From assembly GCA_023055355.1 (NCBI GenBank), contig JALJCS010000002.1, positions 82,795,001 through 82,859,000 of the forward strand: 64,000 nucleotides of DNA. The letters run 5' to 3'. Numbering within the stretch: position 1 is the stretch's first letter; each line of letters starts with the position of its first letter. This DNA is from Agelaius tricolor. Taxonomy: Eukaryota; Chordata; Aves; Passeriformes; Icteridae. The notes under the pieces are model-generated. The model did not search any database and was not told the DNA's origin. It worked only from the letters and a program-made list of their open reading frames with translations. The translations under genes were made by a program, and so were the position numbers. Below are positions 26,435-36,800 of this stretch, piece after piece.

Positions 26435-27354
26435 CCGAGGGAGCAGTCTGAGCGAGGACACGTTCCCTGCTTAGCGACACGTGTGGGGTTACACACACCG
26501 CGGAGGGCCGGCTTCCGAGCCGCCCTGCCAACTGGCTCGGGGAAGTTTGCAAGCGCGGGAGGCAGCCCCGGGTGGGACACACGGCACGGCCACCGCACCT
26601 GCGGCTGCCGGGCCCGCGGCTCCGGGGCGGGGCGGGGTCGGCTCGGCCCCGCGGCCCCGCCCGGCCCAGCCCGCGCCCCCCGCAGCACCGGGCCCGCCAT
26701 GGAGAGGCGCTGGCGCTGCCCGGAGCTGGGGAGCCGGGGGAGCGAGCGGAGGCAGCGGCCGGGGGCGGCACAGCCGGGCGGCGGGCAGGTGAGGCGGGCG
26801 GGGGGCGGGGAGCGGCCGGGCGGGCCGGGGGCGGCAGCCCTGCCCAGGCGCTCTGTTGGCGGCGGCTGCCCCGGCGCGGGGCTCGCTCCGCCCGCAGCAG
26901 CCCCGGCCGAGGTGCGAGCGCGGGGCGGGAGGGGACGGGCTGGCCAGCGGCCCCTAGGGCTACTGTCGGGGCGCTGCCCGGAGCGGCCGCTGAAGCCGGC
27001 GTTCCGTGTTGTGCCGTGCCGGCGGGTTTCCCCTGCCCCGACCCAGCGGCTGGAGATGAGCGCTGAAGCGGAGGGGCCGTCGCGGGCGGATGGTGCCGGC
27101 GCGGACAGCACGAGGTGACGCCGCCTCAGGTACCGTGGCTCCTCCGGCAGCCTCGCGAGTGCGGGCGGCGCTGGGCTGTGCAGCACCGCCTGACCTCCGC
27201 CCAATTCCAGGCACCGCCCGAGGCAGCGGGGACGGCGCGGTGTCCCTGGGACGGTAGCCAGAGGCGACATTCCAAGCCTGGCGGGGCAGCCTTCTCTGCA
27301 GCCGTGTTGTGATTTTGATCCTGGAGAGTGTGGGCTGCTGCTGGCAGCTACAGG
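26435..27354 (+). promoter_or_regulatory. KCNV1: CpG-island promoter and 5' leader of KCNV1
   Basis: Base composition jumps from AT-rich to very GC- and CpG-rich at about 26435 and falls back at about 27300, just before the KCNV1 start. Overlapping GC boxes (GGGGCGGGGCGGGG, 26624-26637) and further CCCCGCCC-type boxes lie around 26646-26662. No TATA box sits in a convincing place. This is the usual TATA-less CpG promoter type. The transcription start cannot be fixed from the sequence; about 26640-26700 is likely. Long open frames here on both strands follow from the GC richness and are not treated as genes. Confidence 0.85.
26699..27118 (+). other. possible upstream ORF in the KCNV1 5' leader
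   Basis: The ATG at 26699 has near-ideal context (GCCCGCCATGG) directly downstream of the GC boxes. Unspliced, it runs 139 codons (Arg/Gly/Pro/Ala-rich, no recognisable domain) to TGA at 27116-27118. A strong donor, CAG|GTGAGG at 26788/26789, and an acceptor-like CTTCTCTGCAG ending at 27301 would define a 513-bp leader intron. If that is removed, the uORF becomes 48 codons and stops at TGA 27356-27358, overlapping the KCNV1 ATG as ATGA. It could equally be a chance ORF in GC-rich DNA; translation is unproven. Confidence 0.25.
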
Positions 27355-27836
27355 ATGAAGTCGCCTCCCTGCTGCATGTCTCTTTCTTCCCAAGCATCCT
27401 TGGAGGAACCGGGGAGTAGCACATCTCTGGGTTCGCTGGAGTCCAGTGTTTTCTCTAGTGAGGAAGAGCAGGGGCCCCTGCTCCAGAAGGTCATTCCCTC
27501 TCTGGACTGCTTTACTATCAATGTAGGAGGCAGCCGCTTTGTGATGTCCCAGCAAACTTTGTCTTGCTACCCTGACACCCGTCTTGGCAAACTGGCAGTA
27601 GTGGTCTCTGCTGCCCGGGATGTGGCTTCTGGCCTCCTTGAGCTTTGTGATGATGCCAACCTTGTGGAAAATGAGTATTTCTTTGACCGGAGCTCACAGG
27701 CATTTCACTACATCCTGAATTACTACCAGACAGGGAGGCTGCATGTGATGGAGCAGCTGTGTGCACTCTCTTTCCTGCAAGAGATCCAGTACTGGGGTTT
27801 GGATGAGCTCAGCATTGATTCCTGCTGCAGAGACCG
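27355..27836 (+). CDS. KCNV1: KCNV1 coding exon 1 (N-terminus and T1 domain)
   Basis: Encodes residues 1-160 and two bases of Arg161. The start is the ATG at 27355, with A at -3 (context ACAGGATGA). The same frame has a TGA at 27316-27318 and no ATG between, so this is the first possible Met; a second in-frame Met at 27376 (residue 8) has weaker support. The T1 core carries [10 protein letters not shown] (53-62) and DTRLGKLA (74-81), then [19 protein letters not shown] (106-124), and ends in IDSCCRDR. The exon stops at CG|GTGAGT, a strong 5' splice site, in phase 2. The residues before the T1 domain are Ser/Glu-rich and about ten longer than I recall for mammalian Kv8.1. Confidence 0.96.
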
Positions 27837-30800
27837 GTGAGTTGTGGGAAGATGAGGCTTCCTCATCTTGTGGATTGTGGGCTAGATGAGATCCACATCG
27901 ACTTGCATTCAGAGACCCTCAGATGAGAGATCCAGCAGTGGGGATCGGTGAGGTAGCAGGAAAAGTTGTGTGAGTTGAGCCCCGAGTGCAGTGGATGGGT
28001 GTCAGAAATGGGAGATGTGTTGGGTGAGGTCACAGTTACCACTTGCTGTGGGAAAGGTTGCTGGTGAGGTCAAGTTAGTGAGACAGTAACAGGAACAGGG
28101 TCTGGGATGTCCTGTAGTGGCTTCAAACTGGCCCTCGAAGCTCAAAATGTTGTAAAGGACAATGCCAGAGATGAAAAGGGTTGTGAAAGGAGAGATGCCC
28201 CTTCAATCATTCAGTTTAAGGTTATCACAGAGGGATTAGATGTGGAGTCAGACACAGTGCTGGGAGGGTTTGGATCCTGCCCACCTGCACTTTAATTTTG
28301 AAGGATTTCCAAATCCAAGCTGGAGAGGCAGAAGGGGGGCTGGTCACCTGCCAGGCTGAGTGTGGGTGGCATGGCTCCAGGAGGAGCCATGAAAGGAAGC
28401 ATCGCACGTGGATGTAGCAGCTTACAGGGAGGGGGCAGCAACAGCGGGAACATGGCTCGCTGGAGACAAATTATAACAGGCAGTTTAGGAACGAGGTGGG
28501 TTTTGACTGAACCACCCCCAGGATGTTTCTGTTAATTCTATTTGCAGTTAATTTCCCACCATATTCAATGTTACTGGTTTTGGTTTTTTAGTATTGAAGA
28601 AATGAATTTTCTAAAGAGTGTAACTGCTATTTAGTTATAGCAGTTATGTCAAAATTATTAGAAAGAAGTAATACCATCCCAAAAAGATATTAAAGGTATC
28701 CTACCCTAGTATGGTTTAGTTGTTCAGCTGAGAAGATTGGAGCCTAGTTTTCATACCTTTCTTCCTTTTCTAGTAGGTGTAACTGAATGCTCCTACTACT
28801 TTAGTGATACATAGAGCTACAGACCTTTTTGACATATGCAGGACTAACTGTGTTGAAGACAAAATTGTACAACACCTTTGTCTAAGGCTTGAACTTTGCA
28901 GCAGTCAAAAAGAAAGATATGAAAGAAAAAGATTTTTTTTAGTGTACTGTGAGTGTTTATAATTGACAAAATTCCACTTTAAATATACTCTTACTCTGAC
29001 AAGACACTATATATATTTACAGTCTGTAAGTTTTACTCGGTACAAATGCTTGTGCACTTTGTGTGAGAGCCCATATATCTAAAGAAAGAAAGATACCTTG
29101 TCATCTTCATGTGTATTGATCAGAAGTTCACCCATGAACTGCGTGGCTTTTATTATGCCTTCAGTTTTACTATTGCAAATATGGACTAGTGTAATAAAAA
29201 TGGCATACAATTAAACAAATTTAGAACTGTTTAAAAACAGAGGATCTGGTTGTGCCAGGATTGCTTCTAGGAACTCATGTCGGTCTTGCTGCAGATTCTA
29301 CTGTGGTCAACATGATCCATATAAATAAATCACTATCAGTAAAATTATTCTGCATATAGATTGTGTCACTGATGTGAAAGGGGGTAATAGAAGTATATGA
29401 ATCAGTGGAACCATGCTGCAGGGGCTCAACAATAAAAGCCATTTGCTTGATAATAGGGTTTTCTGAGCTCACATAAGGTAAATTTAATGTGTATTCTTCT
29501 GACTTGCATAGTGAATGATAAGACAAGTATCTGCCTATTTGTATTCAAAATCTCTTGGGGGGTGTTCCTGGGCAGGTACTTCAGGAGGAAGGAGCTGAGT
29601 GAAGCCTTAGACATCAAGAAAGATGCAGAAGAACTGGATGCCCAAGATGAAGAAGAGGACTTTTCTGGTAGCCTCTGTCCCAATGTCAGACAGAAACTTT
29701 GGGAACTTTTGGAAAAGCCTGGCTCCTCTGCAGCAGCCAGGACGTTTGGCACTTTGTCCATGGTTTTTGTTGTTGTGTCAATTGCCAACATGGCCTTGAT
29801 TTCAGTAGAGCTCAGCTGGCTGGCCCCAGCACTGCTGGATGCCCTAGAGTACCTGTGCATTGCGTGGTTCACAGTGGAGTTTGTCCTGAGGTTCCTGTGT
29901 GCACGAGATCGGTGCCGCTTCCTAAGGAGTGTGGCAAACATCATAGACCTCCTTGCTATTTTGCCTTTCTACATCACCCTGCTGGTAGAGAGCCTGTGTG
30001 GTGGTGAGAGCTCCCAAGAACTGGAGAACGTGGGGCGCATTGTCCAAGTGCTGAGACTTCTCAGAGCCCTGCGGATGTTGAAGCTGGGAAGACATTCAAC
30101 AGGTATATTTGGCCATGGCTGTGATACTTCTCAATTTCACTGCCTGCAATAGTTGTCCTGGGCACAGTCCTCCATTTTGTGTGTGCATTGCATTACACAA
30201 TCTGTTAGCAGTAATGGCTTTTGAAGATCTTACTTTTGAATGTTGTAATTGAGTGATAAGGGCCTTCTCCAAAAAATTTTAGCTCTTCATAAAGCCTTGC
30301 ATATTGTTTGCTTTGAACATTTACATAAACAGACCTCACTGTTGCATGCTGTAAATCATTCACCAGTCATTCATAGTGTGATAAATTTTAACACATATAT
30401 ATGTGTTGATTTTATTAGGGAAGAAGCAGAGATCATCAGCCCAGACTTTTTGTATGTTCCAAGGTCCACTAATGATAGCTGTCACAATTTTGTTTGTTTA
30501 AAATCGTGTGTAAAGAATTACGTCATGATTTTGTCCATGTCGTAGATCCTGAAAACAGCCACAGTGGAGAATGTTTCAGGGAAACCTTTGGAGGTGATGG
30601 GCTGAGGGCTCTCTGGCCCCATTGAACCCACTGGTACTCCAGTGGTTTGTGGAGCCCATCAGGGGCTGCTTAGGCAGGAGGACCTGGGTGCAGCGCAGAA
30701 CAGCAGTGCCAGAGTTCACCAACTGGTCTGGGGCCCTTGGTGCCCTGGCACTCGTGACAGGTGAATGAACAGCAAGCAGGGGTGGGATGTAAGGTGAAAT

Positions 30801-33800
30801 ACCTTTCTGTGAACCATCTTGTTTGCTCTCTCTGGTGAAAGGAAGGCATAAAAGTTAACATTTTCCAGTGGGAATTTATCAGAGGAAGCTGGAAATTGTT
30901 GGAAAGTGTTGAATTTCCTCTTACATTTCCCCTGATTATATTACTTCTTTGTGGCATGTGCATGCCTGGCTACATAAAATAATAAAAACTGTCTTGGCAT
31001 TTTCAAAATGATTTGATTATGTACCTACCTAAATCAGTGGAAAACATGGTGTTGAATTTTACAGGAGAAATGTTCAGCCAACACTAGCAACTTTGAAAAG
31101 CTAAATCCTAATAGTAAATCATTATCTCTGTCCTGCAATATTAGCTGTTCTGAAGATAGTGATGATCATTCTTGAAAAGCACCCAATGTGCCTTTTCAGA
31201 ATTTCCAGCCATGAAGCAGGAATGGTTTGATGCCTGTCCATATTTTTGGAGAGCCCTCTCTGTGAACTGGACCAAATTCAGCAGGAGTTACAGTGTGCTC
31301 ACAGCAGCATAATGTGTCTTATTTTTGTTACCACTTAAAGGTAGCAAACTTGCCTGCCAGTGGCAGGGAGTAGCTTTGATACTACTCATAATCATAAGCA
31401 TAATCATAGTGGTTTGGGAAGTATCATAATCTTACTCTCTACACTAGATTATGCCTATACTGATGTATAACAGTCCCTTCGAAAGCAGATGAGAGAAAGT
31501 TTATAATGATTCAGTCTGGCAATGTGTTTTGCTTCATTACATGTTTTGCAGGGTTTGGTAGAGGTTTTTTGCAATGCTTTTACCCACTTTTGATGGTAGT
31601 TGTAATGTGAATGCAATCCTTTCTCACTGTGTTTTGAAAATAAGAAAAAGATTTTATCTCATCAGGACACTTTTGTGCTGACTAACAAAATGGTCATACA
31701 AAAGTATGTTGATTCAAGTTAAGTTTCCAATTTATTGCAATTTACTCTTAGAGAGTGAATGTGTTCATTCTGTTACTCAGTTTTGTGGCTCTATCAGCTT
31801 GAAATCAGATGTTTCAGATATTTGTATAACTGCTAACTTCAGGTAGACATACTTTCAAGGATGGTCTAAACACTTAGGTTTATATATTCTTAAATTAATT
31901 ATTCAGTATTTGCCACAGTTTACATCACAATATTGAGTGATATTGAATTTAATAGTACCATGTCAGGTAAAAGTGAATTAATTACATAAAAATATAGTAT
32001 TGTGATCTGGAGGTGTGCTGTCTTCTTTTTACTGGAAGTAAAATGCCGGTTTCAAGGTACAAGAAGCAACATGTGCCTCAATTTAAACCACTTGGAGCAG
32101 TGTTATCATCAGTGTGTTGCTTCTTTGGTAGGTTAGTTGCTGCCTACTTAGTTCCAGAATGCTAAATCCCATCTGTATGATTTAAATGTAGAAACTCACT
32201 GTTTTGATCTCCTGTCCAAAGAAGTGTGTTAATGTGCTTCTAAATACATCCTTTACCACAGCTCCTAATACAAGATGAGCCTCATACTTACCATGCATAG
32301 AGACCATTCTCCTTGCACATCCCTAGGCAGTAGTGATAAACCTCAGTGTTCAGGGCAGCTCTCGAAGCTCTCCTTGCTCTCTTGCCTTGGATCTGACAGG
32401 TGCCTCCCAGTGAAGCTTCACTCCAACTCCTACACTCTAAGACCTGACAGAGCTTCAGGCACTGCTCAGTTGTTTGGGGTGTCAAGATGAATACAAAAGC
32501 AGAAGATTTGTGTCTGAAGGCAGCAGCTTCTCTTTCACCAAGGAGGGGTGTTCACAGCCACAAGGAAGACATCTCTGTGGTACTTTGTGGAGCCATAGCA
32601 AAGCTGGGATCGCAACAGCAGCCTGGCAGGAATGAGTGAGGCAAAAAAACATCAGTTCTTTTCTTCACTTTCAAGAAATAGCAACTTAACCCTTTCTGTG
32701 GGACAAGAACAAGAATGAAAATAAGAAATGAAAAAAGTCATCTCTACCCCTTTGGAAGCTGAAGCCAGCTCACTTGAGGGCTGTGATCTTAAAAACACTC
32801 AGGCTAGACTGGTGTGAGTGTGCAGCTACTTATGCTAAGTACTGTACTTCATCAAGGAACCACTGGGAAATCAGTTGTACCTCTGTCCATAAAATGTGTA
32901 GCTAGAGGGCAAGACTACTCCTCCGATATAGCAAAATGTATTTTAGTAACTTCAAGAATACAAGAGAACCGAAGCTGCATTTGTCATGTTCTCAGATGCT
33001 CCTCAGCTCTTGCCTTGCCCCAGGACCATGTTTTCAGGGACCTGCTGGTCTCCTCTGGGAAGCACATACGGAGGGACTGCTTGAGGAGAAGTAGGGTACG
33101 AGCATCTTACTTGCAAAGGCAATGAGCATGTCTTTGAGAGAAGACCATAGCATATTTAAGGCTGTTGTGCCTCTAGAGTCAGGTAAAGTTGAAACTTCAA
33201 CACTTTTTGTGTTAAAACTTTACGGTTGTTTAAGCGCTGTGTAAACTGAAGCTTCTGATTATCAGCTTGTATTGCCAAGTCACTTTGGACAAAAAAGAAA
33301 TAGAACTTGACCTGCATGGCAGAAATGCTTCCTCTTCCTCTTACCAGAGCTGGGGCTGCTTGCCAGCCTCACACCAGCTCTGTTAAAGCACCTTAGCACC
33401 TTCCCAGCATGAGTAACCAAGCTGTCACAGTTCCTGGCAAGGAGTTCTCATGAGAAGCTGTAAGACTTGCTGAGGTGACTGTGCTGGAACAGCCTTAGTT
33501 TGGCCATGTGCCAGGACTCAGAGACATTTTTAAAAGGTACAAAGTAATGTAGTAGTATACTTTATACATGTCATTACACCAACTGATTCCCTTTAGAATG
33601 AGTTGTGGAGTCCAGTGACTTCTCTGATTCATAGATTTGCCTAGTAATGTTTCCTGACTTCATCTAAAGGCATGAAGAATTATATCTTAATTTTAGATGA
33701 GTATACTAGAACTAAGAATAATAAAAAGAAAAAAATCAGACCCTGAACAGTTAGAGTAACTAACTATAGGAAAAATTAGAATGTCATCATTGTGATACAA

Positions 33801-36800
33801 AGATTTAAGAGTTACTCTTCTGCCTTGTTCAGTAGGAAGTTTTACGGGGCAAGGGTTCATAGGGTTCCTTGGAAATGAGAATTTGATCTGAGTTCTTGCA
33901 ATTATCTCACAGCGCTTTTGCTCTGCTGATATTAGTGTTACCAAAATATGAAGGCAGTCATATTTACAGAGAAAAGATTGCACTGATATATCTTATTCCC
34001 TTTGTGTTAAAGATTTAATATATATCATTGTAATAAACATTCTACAGATCATAGTTATAGTAATATAAGATCTCAGTATGGGTAAGTTCTTTACTGGAGT
34101 TTGTAGCAGATAGCATTGGAAGAAAACTCCAACATTGCCTCCAAACTCTACTGTGTACTTCCAGTGTTTGCCGTACATAAAACTTCTAAAATCCAATAAA
34201 CCTGCGGGGAAAAAGAAAGAGCCAAAAGCAAGAAATGTTAACATCTTGTTGTTTGAGACTGTCAAACAATCAAATTGCCTATAACACTAACGAGCACATG
34301 AAGTCTGCAAGCAGAGGCAGAGCCTCAGTAAGCTGTTTTGCAAACACTAGTTTAGTGAGAAATATACCTATGAAGGGTAATTCATAAGCACTATGTTTTT
34401 CTCATTTATTAGAGAAAGCATTTTTAAAGAACAGCATTAAAACCTAATCCAAAGTAATTCAAAAGATAATGTCAGTCTCCTATGTGTCTCAGCTGAATTG
34501 GAACCCTGTTATCTTCCTTCTTTCTTTATGTGTGCAATATTTATCCATTGCACTATTTTTGGATTTACTTTCCTGCTCGCTTTTGTGGGGCTGTCTAGCC
34601 TTGAAGCAGTGGCTCTAACAGGAATATAGGGGGTTATGGAGAGTGGTCCCAAGCTCCCTGTGCAGCTCATGGACAAAAGGACTGATGCAGAACATAGTCA
34701 ATTAACAGGATTCATGCTTACATTGAGAGGATATGCTTTGCTGCTTGCTTTGCTAGCTTGAGTTTGGCACAAGTGCAGCTGTTACTGGAAAACCTTTTAG
34801 TTTTGATGTCTACAGTGCAAGGTAGCTTGGGTGGAAGGAAGAAGGGTCAAAGAGAGTCTGTGACAATTATAAAAGGATTGAAAACAGTCCTCAAAGAAAA
34901 AGTTATTGAGTGAACTGAACTGGGCTCTAAGTACTCACACAGCAACACAAATTCGGTAACTAAGGGCTCCTAGGTCCAAGAGAAAAATATAGCAGTGGCT
35001 GGAAAACAGAGGCTTGGCACATTTAGTCTCAAAATATAAAGCAGGTGTTTTTAGTGTGTTTTTAAGGAGTTTCGAGTGGTGCTAGATCTTCTCTCACAGC
35101 CAATTAATAAATCAAGATAGTTTAGTTTATCTAAATTATATGTGTACATAGTTCAGGTGATGAGTAATAATTCCTATGGTCTGTATTAAGAAACTACAAA
35201 TGATGTCAAGTGTTCAGTCTAATGCTGTGATCTATTTCTGTAAATCACTTTTTCTCAGCTTCTGCTTAGAACAGCACCTCTTTTTAGCCTACCAGGGTCA
35301 TTAGACCAGCAGAGAGATGTGGTGGTCAGAGGCCATTATGAGTATGGTGACCATGAAGTAAAAGTGTTTTCAATTCCTGGTGAAGTGAGGAAAGAGGTCA
35401 ATAAAACCTCTCACATGGATTTCCAGCAGGCAGGACTTGGCCTGTTCAGGACACTGGTTCAGAGAGTCCCTTGGGAAACAGGCCTTAAAACAGAGGGCTC
35501 CAGAATGGCTGGACATACTTTTAGAAAGAAGTCTTGAAGGCTCAGGAGCAGGCAGTGCCTATGTGCCTTAAGGCAAGCCAAGGAGGAAGAAGAGCAGCCT
35601 GGATGAACAGGGAGTTTCTGCCAGAATTCAGAGAAGAGAGTTTATGACTTTTGGAAGAAGGAGAGGAACTTGGGAAGAGTACAGGGATTTCATTAGGTCA
35701 TGTAGAGAGAAAATCAGAAAAGCAAAAGCTCAGCTAGAACTCAATCTGGCCACCAGTGTGAAAGGTAGTAAAAAGTGGGTTTATAAATACATTACCAGCA
35801 AAAAGAGGGCCAAGGAAAATCTCTGTCCTTTATTGGTTGTGGAGGGGGGGTAACATTATCACCAAGGCTGAGGAGAAGGCTGGGGTACTTAATATCTTCC
35901 TTGCCTCATTGTTTAACAGAGAGAGTGGATATCCTCATGGCAGCCACCCCCCTGAGCTGGAAGACTGGGATGGGAAGCAGAATAGACCCCTGCAATCCAA
36001 GAGGATGTAGTTTGTCACCTGCTGTGCCACTTAGACACTCAGAGGTCTCTGGGGCCACATGGGATTCATCCTAGGGTGATGAGGGAGCCAGCAGGAAAGC
36101 TTGTCACCATGCTGGCCATCATTTATGCCTTCATTAACCAGGGAAGTCCTAGGTAGCTGGAAGCTAGCAAATGTAATGCCCACCAACAAGAAGGGTCAGA
36201 AGGAGAATCCAGGGAACTACAGCCCTCATCTTGGTGCTGGGGAAGATTATGGAGCAGATTATCTTGAATGTGATCACATGGCATGTACAGGACAACCAGA
36301 AGATCAGGCCCAGCTCTGAGCTTAGGAAAGGACAATTCAGCCAAGGCTTGATCATCCTGATCTTTTATGACTACATTGCCTGCCTAGTGGATGAAGGAAA
36401 GGTTATGAATGTTGTCTACCTGGATAGCAATAAAATCTTTGACACTGTCTCCCACAGCATTCTACTGGAGAAACTGGAGGCCCTGAACTGGAGGCCCTGA
36501 ACAGATGCACTCTTTTCTGGGGTAAAAACTGGCTGGAGGACTTGCCCCAGGGAGTGTTAGTGTAAGGTGCCACATCCAGTTGGGGGCCAGTGACTAGTGG
36601 AGTCCCCAAGGCTCAGTACTGAGACCAGTCCTGTGTAATATCTTTATTGATGATCTGAATGAGGGAATCAGGTCAGTTTGTAGACAACACTAAGTTGGGT
36701 GGAGGAGTTGATCTGCTGGAGGATATAGGAGGGTTCTGCAAAAGGATTTGGACAGGCTGGATAGATGGGCTGAGACCAACAGTATGATGTTCATTAAAGC

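Noticed and set aside
27127..27132. CAGGTACC donor-like site in the 5' leader
   Set aside because: A weak match to the donor consensus with no paired acceptor better than the one at 27301. The donor at 26789 is stronger.
26410..27555. 381-codon open frame on the minus strand across the CpG island and KCNV1 exon 1
   Set aside because: GC-rich sequence has few stop codons. The frame is antisense to a real coding exon, low in complexity (Pro/Arg/Ala) and shows no domain.
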